Part shown: piece after piece, positions 1 through 6,888 of the stretch | Layout: every line of letters begins with the position of its first letter | How positions within the stretch are numbered: position 1 is the first letter of the stretch | Source: GWA2-44-9 sp964429675 | Lineage (GTDB): Bacteria; Patescibacteriota; Minisyncoccia; 2-02-FULL-40-12; GWA2-44-9 | Reading direction: 5' to 3' | Assembly: GCA_964429675.1 (NCBI GenBank) | Contig: CAYSDF010000018.1 | Coordinates: 1 to 16,574 of the forward strand | DNA length: 16,574 nt | Translations under genes and position numbers: made by a program | Notes under the pieces: generated by a model | What the model saw: only the letters and a program-made list of their open reading frames with translations | Databases searched by the model: none | What the model was told of the DNA's origin: nothing

Positions 1-1100
1 TGAACATCAATAAAAGCCTGCTCCGATAATTCTCCGCCTAATTTATTATTGGCAAGTATATTTGTTATTGCCCCGGCCAGCAACTTAGGATCCTGGGGTC
101 TAACCAGTACGGAATTTTTATCATTTATAACTTCTCTTAAGGCCGGCAAGTCGGAAGCTACTATAGGACGCTTTGATGCCATGTACTCAAAGAGTTTCAA
201 CGGGGACGTATAGCTCGATATCTTGCTATCAGCCAAATTCGGTAAAATTAAGACGTCAGAACCTTTCATAAAAAGAGGTATGTCTTTATGGGGCTTATGG
301 CCAAGAATAAAAACGTTATCTAAGCCTTCAGCCTTTTGTTTAAATTTTCCGATATCGTATTCCGTCCCGCCCACAAAGACAAAGATAATATTTTCTTTAC
401 TTTTTTGGAAATTGGAAATTGGAAATTGGAAATTGCGTGCTGCCTCAAGCAGCACGTTGGCCCCTTTCCATTCAAACAAATGACCGGCATATAAAACTAT
501 ATTCTTATCTACGGGCAGACCGACTTTACGCCGGGCATCTTCTTTGGAAATATTTATATCAAATTCCTTAATATCGACACCATCCGGTGCCACCAGTACA
601 TCCTTATCATCAAATCCCAGCTCCATAAACTCTTCTTTAAGGGCTTGGGTAATTGTTACTATTCTCACCCCCGCCGATTTAAATCTTCGGTAATACACGC
701 TGCGCTTCTGTGAAAATCTGTGAGATTCAAAATATAAATTTTTACGAAAAAAACTTAATAAGAATACTGGGAACTCATCTCGTGAATAAATGATGTCCAA
801 ACTGTTCATTAATCCGTAGGCAGTCAGAGCTAGGGCGGAGATGGATGTTTTCAAGAACACGGCCAGCTTATCTAGGTTGCCCCGAAAGTAGAAATCGGGC
901 ATCGGTATGATCTTCGTCCTGAAACTTTTCTTTACTCCATAATAATCGAACACATCCTTCCCTGAAGGATTTCTCCTGCGCGGAGTCAGCAAAACAGTTT
1001 CTGCGCCGGCATTCGCAAAAGCCTCGCACATTTTTACGATTTGAATGCCATAGGCTTTTTCAGTCGGTAATCTTAAATTCGCCAGATAAAGTATCCTCAT
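1..1100 (-). CDS. GT4-family glycosyltransferase, 3' end beyond window
   Basis: Likely transfers a sugar from a nucleotide-sugar donor in surface-glycan assembly; the exact sugar is not readable. The reverse-strand frame is open from ATG at 1100 to base 1 (366 codons, no stop), so only the last few tens of residues are missing. It begins MRILYLANLRLPTEKAYG, a typical GT-B N-terminal strand and donor loop. The C-terminal Rossmann half starts near residue 200 (IVLYAGHLFEWKG), continues with VFVGG at 241-245 and the donor-binding helix SPLKLFEYMA at 299-308, where K302 and E305 stand in for the usual E-x7-E. The start is fixed by a 4-bp ATGA overlap with the stop of the upstream glycosyltransferase, so translation is probably coupled. 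Residues 224-232 (FQFPISNFQ) are an inserted heptamer-repeat peptide between helix LLEAA and the VFVGG strand. Family is confident, substrate unknown. Confidence 0.9.
   Translation of the reverse strand, partial: MRILYLANLRLPTEKAYGIQIVKMCEAFANAGAETVLLTPRRRNPSGKDVFDYYGVKKSFRTKIIPMPDFYFRGNLDKLAVFLKTSISALALTAYGLMNSLDIIYSRDEFPVFLLSFFRKNLYFESHRFSQKRSVYYRRFKSAGVRIVTITQALKEEFMELGFDDKDVLVAPDGVDIKEFDINISKEDARRKVGLPVDKNIVLYAGHLFEWKGANVLLEAARNFQFPISNFQKSKENIIFVFVGGTEYDIGKFKQKAEGLDNVFILGHKPHKDIPLFMKGSDVLILPNLADSKISSYTSPLKLFEYMASKRPIVASDLPALREVINDKNSVLVRPQDPKLLAGAITNILANNKLGGELSEQAFIDV
407..434 (-). repeat. Perfect 4x7-bp tandem array inside a glycosyltransferase gene
   Basis: Four identical GGAAATT heptamers on the plus strand (AATTTCC on the coding strand) at 407-413, 414-420, 421-427 and 428-434. 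They encode FQFPISNFQ in the loop after the LLEAA helix. Because 7 and 3 share no factor, every frame reads the same seven codons, and neither strand of the pure unit contains a stop. One base away lies a perfect hairpin (436-456). Confidence 0.95.
436..456. repeat. 8-bp perfect hairpin abutting the heptamer array
   Basis: CGTGCTGC (436-443), loop CTCAA, GCAGCACG (449-456). It lies in codons for VLLEAAR of the glycosyltransferase and ends one base from the 407-434 heptamer array. Part of the symmetry could come from the conserved LLEA codons, but the array next to it repeats the arrangement seen at 7317-7366. Confidence 0.85.
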
Positions 1101-2275
1101 TTATTTACGGCTAAGAAAAATTTATATAATTTCTGGGCTATTATTCTATTACTATAATTATCTTCAATAAATTTACGCCCATTCTCCCCCATCAACTTAC
1201 CTAGACTCCTATTGATAATAAACTTTTCCATGGCCTGAGCCAATTCACTAGCATCACTTGGTCTAACCATAATTCCCGTCTTTCCATCTATCATAACTTC
1301 ATCTATTGAGCCTGTTTTTGTAGATATAACGGGCAGGCCGCACAAAGACGCCTCAGCAATTGAATATCCGAATTGCTCCTCCCATCCTTCATAAGGAATG
1401 CTGGGATATAGAAACAAATCCGCAGAGCAAAAAACATTCGGCAGATCTTCATTCGCCATCCATGAAATAAATGTAACGACGTCCTCTAACTTTAAATTTT
1501 CCACTTTTGATTTTAAATTTTTATCGTATTCTCCGCTGCCGATTATCAAAAAGTGCAGATTGTCATATTTTGATCTTAAGCTAGCTAGAGCCTCCAAAGC
1601 TACATGAATTCCCTTACGAAATCCCAGGGCACCGACAAACAAAAAGATGAACTTCCCCTCGAGTCGAAGCTCTCGTCTTAATTTAGGCTCAAGACCAGGG
1701 ACAAATCTATTTTCGTTAAAACCGGCATGCAACTGTTTGCTCAGTATTATATCCTTATCAAAGCCCCTTACTATCTCCTCGGCTTTTCCCTGACCGCATA
1801 AAACTCCGTCTGATAATGCCAAATTTGCCCTTATTATCCACTTTTTAAAAACCAGCTTAAAACCTTTGTCCTTATTCTCATACGGAATATTCTCCCAACA
1901 ATTCAGGATATGCTTTACTCCCAATAGTTTAGACCATACGGCATTGTAGAGGGTGCCCAGCAGGTTTACCTCGCCTGTTGTATATAGTATATCTATCCCC
2001 TGAGTGAACCTAAGCCATATGAATCTGAAAATAAAAAATGGCATCCAGCCCTTAAACAGTCCGCCTATGACCGGATAGTGGGAGTGAAAGAAAAAGGCCC
2101 GCGAGTGATAAATATTAAAACCCTTTTTCCTCATCGGCTTATAAACAACCTTGCCGCCTTTCTCTTTCCAGTTATTAGGCAAAATAAAATATAGATTCTC
2201 TTTCTCCGGATAAGAATCAAACACCTCGAACAGGTTTTTACGAGTATATGTATACCCCGTTAGAAGAATCTTCAT
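1097..2275 (-). CDS. GT4-family glycosyltransferase
   Basis: Predicted retaining GT-B glycosyltransferase of 392 residues acting at the cytoplasmic face on a surface glycan. The N-terminal acceptor domain runs to about residue 195 and the C-terminal donor domain begins FIFLFVGALGFRKG (209-221). LIIGSG lies at 243-248, and the catalytic-type E-x7-E pair is E300/E308 in EQFGYSIAE, followed by LCGLPVIST. I chose the ATG at 2275 (MKILLTGYTYTRKN), 10 bp after the methyltransferase stop, over an ATG 48 bases upstream that would overlap that gene and add a non-homologous leader (MPSKCAFLYLKNNQLK). No Shine-Dalgarno is visible. It ends in an ATGA overlap with the next glycosyltransferase. A degenerate AT-rich heptamer tract (1488-1522) encodes residues around 252-264. 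Sugar specificity is unknown. Confidence 0.92.
   Translation of the reverse strand: MKILLTGYTYTRKNLFEVFDSYPEKENLYFILPNNWKEKGGKVVYKPMRKKGFNIYHSRAFFFHSHYPVIGGLFKGWMPFFIFRFIWLRFTQGIDILYTTGEVNLLGTLYNAVWSKLLGVKHILNCWENIPYENKDKGFKLVFKKWIIRANLALSDGVLCGQGKAEEIVRGFDKDIILSKQLHAGFNENRFVPGLEPKLRRELRLEGKFIFLFVGALGFRKGIHVALEALASLRSKYDNLHFLIIGSGEYDKNLKSKVENLKLEDVVTFISWMANEDLPNVFCSADLFLYPSIPYEGWEEQFGYSIAEASLCGLPVISTKTGSIDEVMIDGKTGIMVRPSDASELAQAMEKFIINRSLGKLMGENGRKFIEDNYSNRIIAQKLYKFFLAVNK
1488..1522. repeat. Degenerate 5x7-bp A/T tract in coding sequence
   Basis: Five heptamers sharing a central TTT (for example AACTTTA, AATTTTC, GATTTTA) lie in the helix after LIIGSG of the glycosyltransferase, encoding roughly KNLKSKVENLKLE. 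The position matches that of the 7250-7277 array in a paralogue. The units are poorly conserved and the peptide resembles a normal family helix, so this may simply be AT-biased codon use. Confidence 0.4.
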
Positions 2276-2285
2276 TTTTAGTTGA

Positions 2286-2921
2286 TTATTTTTTAGATAC
2301 AAGAAAGCACACTTGCTCGGCAAACAAATTCGGCCAGATATCTCTTAAATATCTCCTGCCGCTTCCCGCTTTAATATCAACAATTTTTAGATTGAGGTCA
2401 TTGATAGTTTTTTTAAAATCAGATACCGACCAATAGCGCAGATGTTCAACGGGATTTATAACCCATTGCTTAGGGAAATTTCCCATTAAAAGAGTTAGGC
2501 GGTGTTTGAAGTGAGCAATATTTGGAATTGAAAGCAAGATATATTGCCTGGAAACCCGGACCATCTCCTTGATGGCTTCCTCAGAGAATGCTAAGTGCTC
2601 TATGACTTCAGTCGCTATCACATAGTCAAAAGAGTTATCTTCAAACGGCAGGTTGTCTTCAATATTAGCAACTAAAGCCTTGATCCCCAATTTCTTTACC
2701 CTTTCGATCACAGTATCTGAAATATCGATGGCAGTTACATCGCAATTCTTCTTGTCTTTGACCATCTTAGCCAGATAGCCATCTCCACAGCCGATATCTA
2801 ATACTTTTTTACCTTCTTTAATCCAGGAGAGGAATACATTATACCGATATCTGAAATCCGCTTTGGTTCTCTTGTCCCAATAACTATTATAAAAATCTTT
2901 GAATAATTTTTCCTGTGCCAT
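2286..2921 (-). CDS. Class I SAM-dependent methyltransferase, MetW-like
   Basis: Predicted S-adenosylmethionine methyltransferase of 211 residues. The SAM-binding motif I is VLDIGCGDGYL at residues 40-50, followed by the acidic motif VTAIDIS near 62-68, then FDYVIATEVIEHL and an IPNIAHFKHRLTLL segment. The last segment, with its following tryptophan- and histidine-containing stretch, resembles the MetW/UbiE-like group, whose members often sit in glycan or methionine loci. It lies 24 bp after the epimerase stop and 10 bp before the next glycosyltransferase start, inside a one-strand operon of glycan genes, so a sugar or lipid-linked glycan intermediate is the likely acceptor (inference). A true methionine-pathway MetW is less likely because no MetX is visible. 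No Shine-Dalgarno is seen. Confidence 0.88.
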   Translation of the reverse strand: MAQEKLFKDFYNSYWDKRTKADFRYRYNVFLSWIKEGKKVLDIGCGDGYLAKMVKDKKNCDVTAIDISDTVIERVKKLGIKALVANIEDNLPFEDNSFDYVIATEVIEHLAFSEEAIKEMVRVSRQYILLSIPNIAHFKHRLTLLMGNFPKQWVINPVEHLRYWSVSDFKKTINDLNLKIVDIKAGSGRRYLRDIWPNLFAEQVCFLVSKK

Positions 2922-2945
2922 TTATAAAATTAAGAGGATTAGAAA

Positions 2946-3980
2946 TTATATCAGCTTCGCCTCCCATGTTTTGGGGGTATTTGGATGCTCGAGATCAAGT
3001 GATGTCAAATAGACAAAGGACTGTTTGCCTAATCCCCTTGCCCATTCGATCATATCTCTGACGCCGCTTCTCAAACCTGTTTTGGCTTTAAAATTAAGAA
3101 GTTTTCTGGCTTCGATATGCGTGCAGTAAGCAAATTTCACTTCCTGAGGCCTGTCGGGCATATTTTTAGGCTTAAACGAGGCGGGAATTTTATTTTTCCC
3201 GAAATATTCTTCCATTACTATTTGGGCCAGATCTTTCAAGAATACAACTTCATCAGAACCGATGTTTATTGCCTTACCCTCACAATTCTTTGAGAAAGCA
3301 GCCTTAACCATCAGAGGGGCAACATCGCTGATGTGCGAGAAGGCTCTCTTTTGTTTGCCGTCACCATAAATATAGAAGCTTTTGCCATGCAAAAGACTAT
3401 TTATAAATATGCCGACGACATTCCTGTAGGGATCGGAAAGATTTTGCCTTTGTCCATAAACATTGTGCGGCCTAATAATGACATATTTAAAATTATAGAC
3501 TTTCGACATAACATCGGTCATTTTCTCCATGCTCGCCTTAGAAATACCGTAAATATCCTCCGGCTGAGGTATCATGCTCTCATGGAACGGCACCTGTTGC
3601 TTGCCATAAACACTCATCGAGCTGGTCAGCACCATTTTTTTAAGACCATTTTTTATCGCCGGTATAAGCAGATTGGCATAGGCCACTAAGTTTCTGTCGA
3701 TGGCACTAAAAGGCGTAAACTGGCTCCTGCCCTCAGTGGCATCAGCAGCCAAATGGAAAATAATTTCCGGCTTGAGCCATTTTATATATTCTTCCGTAGC
3801 TTTTCTGTCTCTAAGATCAAGTTGCTTGAAAAACTTAGGCCTAGTGACATTTCTCATAAATCCCCCCGACAAATCATCCACTCCATACACTTCATGCCCC
3901 ATATCAAAAAGTAGGTCATAAACATGACTGCCTATAAATCCGGCCGAACCGGTAACTAGGATTTTTGTTTTCTTAGGCAT
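2946..3980 (-). CDS. NAD-dependent sugar epimerase/dehydratase (extended SDR)
   Basis: Predicted nucleotide-sugar epimerase or dehydratase of 344 residues, supplying an activated sugar for the surrounding glycosyltransferases. The N-terminal NAD-binding motif is TGSAGFIG (residues 10-17), followed by the acidic VDDLSGG. The extended-SDR motif IIFHLAA lies at about 73-79, and the catalytic set is the SS of LTSSMSVYG (120-121) with Y144-x3-K148 in YGISK. The RPHNVYGQRQ segment and YIYGDGKQKRAFSHISDV are typical of GalE/WcaG-like enzymes. Length is normal for the family. The start overlaps the upstream glycosyltransferase stop by 8 bp, consistent with coupled translation. Whether it makes UDP-galactose, a uronic acid or a deoxy sugar cannot be decided from sequence alone. 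Confidence 0.93.
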   Translation of the reverse strand: MPKKTKILVTGSAGFIGSHVYDLLFDMGHEVYGVDDLSGGFMRNVTRPKFFKQLDLRDRKATEEYIKWLKPEIIFHLAADATEGRSQFTPFSAIDRNLVAYANLLIPAIKNGLKKMVLTSSMSVYGKQQVPFHESMIPQPEDIYGISKASMEKMTDVMSKVYNFKYVIIRPHNVYGQRQNLSDPYRNVVGIFINSLLHGKSFYIYGDGKQKRAFSHISDVAPLMVKAAFSKNCEGKAINIGSDEVVFLKDLAQIVMEEYFGKNKIPASFKPKNMPDRPQEVKFAYCTHIEARKLLNFKAKTGLRSGVRDMIEWARGLGKQSFVYLTSLDLEHPNTPKTWEAKLI

Positions 3981-5040
3981 TGATAATAGATAAAATTATA
4001 TTCTTAACTTCTCTTCCTAATATTTCGCTTGTGGCAAATTTTAAAAACTTGCTGTGGCCGCTTTCTGCCAATCTCATAGCCAGACTTGGATCATTTTTAA
4101 GTTTTAATATCGCTTCGGCTATTTTCTCAGGATTGGCCGCTTCTACCAAAAGTAAATCGTTGGCATCAAATAACTCTCTAATTGCCGGCGTATCCGCCGT
4201 AATAACCGATTTCCCAACAGCCAAGGCCTCATATATCTTATTGGGTATGACTAGCGGCGTCTTCGGTGTGTTGCCGAAAAGTCCCAAAACGATGTCGGCT
4301 TTGACTATCTCCGACCTCAAATCTTCAAGCCTCAGCATATCCCTAAACACGATATTTTTCAACCCTAACTTATCTGCTATATCCAGGCACTTTTGTCTAT
4401 CCTGTCCCTTGCCTATTAAATGAAAAATTATATCTCCTTGGTTCTCCAGAAACTTCGCTGATCTGACTATGTATTCTGCCCCTTGCAAAGGCACATAGGT
4501 GCCGAAAAATAGTACATTAAATTTACCATCAGAGATTTTAGGACTTTCGGCAGGTTTGAAAATAACATCATTCGCTCCGATCCATATCCGTCTGAATTTT
4601 TCCTTAGACAATCCAAACTCTCTAACAAAAAAATTAATATGTGCTTGAGTGTCAAGCAGAACTATGTTTGCCATTTTGCATGACCACCTATCAAGAAACC
4701 TGAAATATTTTGCTTTAAAACTATTCTTAGACCATCTATCTCTATCCAAAATGTATCCGCCGTAGTGGGACGTGAAGGCATCAAAAATTATCGGCTTTCG
4801 TACTATGAGTTTAGCTAGAAACATCACTTCTTGGCCTGGGAAACCGACAATTACCGCATCAAATTTTTCTTTCAGAAAAAGATACTTCCAGGCCAACTTA
4901 AATAAGCTCGAGCGCTTGGGCTTTTCTTGGCATTCAATGACCTTTACCCCGTTTTTTCTTAAGCCATTAATTATGACCCAGTTACGGGCGTAGTTGGGAT
5001 CGTAGATACCAAAATAACAAATTGTCAGTTTATCGCTCAT
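3973..5040 (-). CDS. GT4-like glycosyltransferase lacking the first E of E-x7-E
   Basis: A 355-residue GT-B glycosyltransferase of the surface-glycan operon. The N-terminal domain (MSDKLTICYFGIYDPNYARN) is followed by the C-terminal domain from about residue 190 (FNVLFFGTYVPLQGAEYI), with FHLIGKGQDR near 215 and the donor helix IPNKIYEALAVGKSVIT. The usual EGxxxxxxE is reduced here: only the second glutamate (in IYEAL) is obvious and the first position is in a TPLVIPNK context, a variant also seen in other GT4 subgroups. The ATG at 5040 overlaps the upstream gene's stop by 11 bp, and the stop overlaps the epimerase start by 8 bp. Role is inferred from family and context; substrate is unknown. 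Confidence 0.88.
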   Translation of the reverse strand: MSDKLTICYFGIYDPNYARNWVIINGLRKNGVKVIECQEKPKRSSLFKLAWKYLFLKEKFDAVIVGFPGQEVMFLAKLIVRKPIIFDAFTSHYGGYILDRDRWSKNSFKAKYFRFLDRWSCKMANIVLLDTQAHINFFVREFGLSKEKFRRIWIGANDVIFKPAESPKISDGKFNVLFFGTYVPLQGAEYIVRSAKFLENQGDIIFHLIGKGQDRQKCLDIADKLGLKNIVFRDMLRLEDLRSEIVKADIVLGLFGNTPKTPLVIPNKIYEALAVGKSVITADTPAIRELFDANDLLLVEAANPEKIAEAILKLKNDPSLAMRLAESGHSKFLKFATSEILGREVKNIILSIINA

Positions 5041-6115
5041 ACAGATGGCTTATTTGGATTATCAGATTATTAAGATCGTGATTTTTCTTAACTGAATCTA
5101 CCATAAATCGGCTTATCGCATCCTTATCACTAGCATTCCAAATTCCTTCTAATTTCAAAGCCAGGTCATTTGAGTCTTTATATCCGAAAATTAATCTTTC
5201 CGAATAATTTCCCAGATATTTTTTAAATACCGAATTTGAAGTTAAGGAGATACAGCCCGAGGCCATGGCTTCAAGCATAGCCTTGTCCACTCCGCCTGGC
5301 GGGAGCGGCCCCACAAAAAAATCTGCTTCTTTATAATATCCGGCGATCTTGCTGTATGGGACAAAGCCTTCAAATTTAATTTCGTTCTCAAGATTCAATT
5401 TAGAAACAAGTTTTTTAAGAGATTCAAAATAACTAGCGTCGCCCCGCATTACCGGCTCTCCCACTATTTTAACTTCAAAATTAAATCCCCTGTTCTTCAG
5501 TATTGATGCGGCATTGATAATGGTCTCGAAGTTTTTTATCGGCGAGATTCTGCCGACGCTCAAAATCTTCCCGAGGTCGAACCTCGAGGACCCATCTTTG
5601 AGGTTCGACCTCGAAAAACGAAACCAGTCTCGGTCCGTCTTAAAACTTTCAGCGTTAATTCCATGGCCAAGCTCGATTATTTTATTACTTTTTATATTGA
5701 GGCTGTCTTTTGCCGCAGTTACAATATTATCGCAAAGTGCCAATGCAATTTTTAGACGCGCTGTCACAGAACGATGTAGATACCACAGAACCAATTTCTT
5801 TCTATATACAAAGGTGGCCGGCCAAGCCACTACTGCAAATATCGGCGACATATGAGCAAAAACTCCTTCGGACTTAGGAATTAACAAAAATAAATATTTG
5901 TAAAAATTAAAAGCTCTGGCTATTCTGGAGCTATTTCTTTCCTTGCCAAGCGAATAGACTGAAACATTAGCTGGCAAAGCATACGAGCCCTTAAGCAAAG
6001 TGATTACAAAAACATTATCAAAATGTTTGGAAAACTCCCTGATCCAATCAACAAAAAACCCGACTAGATCGTCTTCCTCATCAACTTTCTGAGCAATTAT
6101 AAGCAGATTCTTCAT
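5030..6115 (-). CDS. GT4-like glycosyltransferase with a palindromic in-frame insert
   Basis: First gene of the left operon, 361 residues. I start it at ATG 6115 (MKNLLIIAQKVDEEDD), not at an in-frame ATG at 6172 whose 19-residue leader would be encoded by the preceding terminator hairpin. The C-terminal donor domain begins ILSVGRISPIKNFETI near residue 197, with VKIVGEP downstream and the donor helix GGVDKAMLEAMASGCISLT, which has the second conserved glutamate but no clear first one. Just before the donor domain, residues of the form SRSNLKDGSSRFDLG are encoded by a 42-bp perfect inverted repeat (5572-5613), probably a linker insertion. A TATATT box 6 nt upstream of the ATG suggests a leaderless mRNA. 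Its stop overlaps the next gene by 11 bp. Confidence 0.87.
   Translation of the reverse strand: MKNLLIIAQKVDEEDDLVGFFVDWIREFSKHFDNVFVITLLKGSYALPANVSVYSLGKERNSSRIARAFNFYKYLFLLIPKSEGVFAHMSPIFAVVAWPATFVYRKKLVLWYLHRSVTARLKIALALCDNIVTAAKDSLNIKSNKIIELGHGINAESFKTDRDWFRFSRSNLKDGSSRFDLGKILSVGRISPIKNFETIINAASILKNRGFNFEVKIVGEPVMRGDASYFESLKKLVSKLNLENEIKFEGFVPYSKIAGYYKEADFFVGPLPPGGVDKAMLEAMASGCISLTSNSVFKKYLGNYSERLIFGYKDSNDLALKLEGIWNASDKDAISRFMVDSVKKNHDLNNLIIQISHLYER
5572..5613. repeat. 14-bp perfect inverted repeat inserted in frame in a glycosyltransferase
   Basis: CGAGGTCGAACCTC (5572-5585), a 14-base spacer, and GAGGTTCGACCTCG (5600-5613). Each arm is itself nearly palindromic (GAGGT/ACCTC). The segment is GC-richer than its surroundings and codes for a linker peptide in frame just before the donor-binding domain. 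This resembles in principle the palindromic elements that insert within reading frames in Rickettsia, though the sequence is different. Confidence 0.9.
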
Positions 6116-6121
6116 TAAATT

Positions 6122-6150
6122 AATATAACAAAATGGGCCCACGCAGTAAA
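6122..6150 (-). promoter_or_regulatory. Predicted promoter of the left glycan operon, -35 inside terminator loop
   Basis: TATATT (6122-6127) and TTTACT (6145-6150), read on the minus strand and 17 bases apart, resemble sigma-70 -10 and -35 boxes (5/6 and 4/6 matches). The -10 ends 6 bases before the ATG at 6115, so the start site would fall on the start codon. The -35 lies in the loop and stem of the preceding terminator hairpin. Confidence 0.5.
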
Positions 6151-6164
6151 ACTGCGTGGGCCCA
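6134..6164 (-). terminator. Intrinsic terminator of the hypothetical-gene cassette
   Basis: A perfect 14-bp GC-rich stem (TGGGCCCACGCAGT at 6134-6147 with its complement at 6151-6164) and a 3-base loop. On the minus strand it is followed by TTTTGTTAT. It lies 33 bp downstream of the stop of the 6197-6748 gene and closes that transcript. Confidence 0.9.
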
Positions 6165-6196
6165 AGAACCAAGGGGCTAAGAGCCTAAGGGTCTAG

Positions 6197-6748
6197 CTAC
6201 TTGCGAGGACGGACAAGACGAGCGTAGGAGTTGAAGCCATAGCCGAGCCAGCCGAAGCTCAGAAGCCACTGGCCACCGTACCAGCTAAGATACGGGACGC
6301 CCCGGCGGCCGAACAAGGCCTGCCAAACGGTTTCTGGAAAGACCAGATAGAACTTCCGAAGTGCAACCGGAATCTTGTCCTGGTTATCCAGAAGCCATTC
6401 GGCATCTTCCTGACCATAGTTGGCATCCAGCTCCTTAGTTCTGGCTCGTCGGACCATCTCTTCGCCGTTGATATAGGTCTCGCTCCTTCGCAGAAACGGT
6501 ACCTCTTCAATGACGGAGGAGAGACGACGGGGAACATTCTCAAGAAGCGTCCAGCCATCCTTGTGCATGTCGCGCTTGAAGGTTCCTGAGACGAGACCGA
6601 AGCGACCTTCGATGGCCGCCTGGAGGTGGGCCTTCAGTTGAGTCGGGTCAAACGGGTATCCGTTCACCTGCCTCATCTGACGCTTGATCTCCGAAAGCTG
6701 ACCGTCCAGATCGTAGTACAAATCGCCTGCGACACTCTGTGGTGCCAT
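6197..6748 (-). CDS. Hypothetical protein, patescibacterial YYDLDGQ...LVRPRK type
   Basis: A 183-residue soluble-looking protein of unknown function. It begins MAPQSVAGDLYYDLDGQ, has a charged middle (PFLRRSETYINGEEMVRRA), and ends in an aromatic segment, VPYLSWYGGQWLLSFGWLGYGF, before the basic tail ARLVRPRK. From memory, this tail pattern recurs in many parcubacterial hypothetical proteins; I could not check this. I start it at 6748 because a clear Shine-Dalgarno (AAAGGAG, minus strand of 6756-6762) precedes that ATG by 7 bases; the ATG at 6775 lies inside a hairpin. The gene is visibly GC-richer than its neighbours and is bracketed by its own promoter, leader hairpin and terminator. It is the only gene here with a strong Shine-Dalgarno, suggesting an independently regulated or transferred cassette inside a glycan locus. 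Confidence 0.85.
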   Translation of the reverse strand: MAPQSVAGDLYYDLDGQLSEIKRQMRQVNGYPFDPTQLKAHLQAAIEGRFGLVSGTFKRDMHKDGWTLLENVPRRLSSVIEEVPFLRRSETYINGEEMVRRARTKELDANYGQEDAEWLLDNQDKIPVALRKFYLVFPETVWQALFGRRGVPYLSWYGGQWLLSFGWLGYGFNSYARLVRPRK

Positions 6749-6754
6749 GACGAT

Positions 6755-6762
6755 ACTCCTTT
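6755..6762 (-). promoter_or_regulatory. Shine-Dalgarno site deciding the start at 6748
   Basis: AAAGGAGT on the minus strand, 6 bases before the ATG at 6748. No other gene in the window has a comparable site, and the site argues against the ATG at 6775. Confidence 0.9.
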
Positions 6763-6773
6763 GTGTTGGCCGC

Positions 6774-6820
6774 ATGATTGCAGCTCCGAAAAGACATTAT
6801 CTTTTCGGAGCTGCAATCAT
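6774..6820 (-). promoter_or_regulatory. 21-bp perfect leader hairpin upstream of the hypothetical gene
   Basis: Arms at 6774-6794 and 6800-6820 are perfectly complementary (the arm starts ATGATTGCAGCTCCG), with loop CATTA. It lies in the predicted 5' untranslated region, 11 bases upstream of the Shine-Dalgarno. No T-tract follows on either strand, so it is not an intrinsic terminator. It could stabilise the mRNA or be a protein-binding site. Confidence 0.9.
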
Positions 6821-6859
6821 TATTAGCTAGTATTTAAGGTACTATCTATATTGTCTCTA

Positions 6860-6888
6860 TTTATATAACTTTTTGGCTACTTTGTCAA
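6860..6888 (-). promoter_or_regulatory. Strong sigma-70-type promoter for the hypothetical gene
   Basis: On the minus strand, TTGACA (6883-6888), a 17-base spacer, and TATAAA (6860-6865). The -35 box is embedded in the last codons of the upstream glycosyltransferase, just before its TAG stop at 6877-6879. The predicted start near 6853 gives a leader of about 105 nt containing the 21-bp hairpin. Confidence 0.8.

Noticed and set aside
2276..2323. N-terminal extension of the glycosyltransferase to the ATG at 2323
   Set aside because: It would overlap the methyltransferase end by 38 bp and add residues before the typical MKILLTG start.
6116..6172. N-terminal extension of the glycosyltransferase to the ATG at 6172
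   Set aside because: The extra residues would be encoded by the terminator hairpin of the upstream gene; the homologous start is MKNLLIIAQK at 6115.
6749..6775. Upstream ATG at 6775 as start of the hypothetical gene
   Set aside because: It lies in the base of the 21-bp hairpin and has no Shine-Dalgarno, while the ATG at 6748 has a strong one at good spacing.
6774..6820. Terminator for the glycosyltransferase ending at 6877
   Set aside because: The stem is strong but no T-rich tract follows on either strand, and it lies downstream of a good promoter, so it belongs to the next gene's leader.
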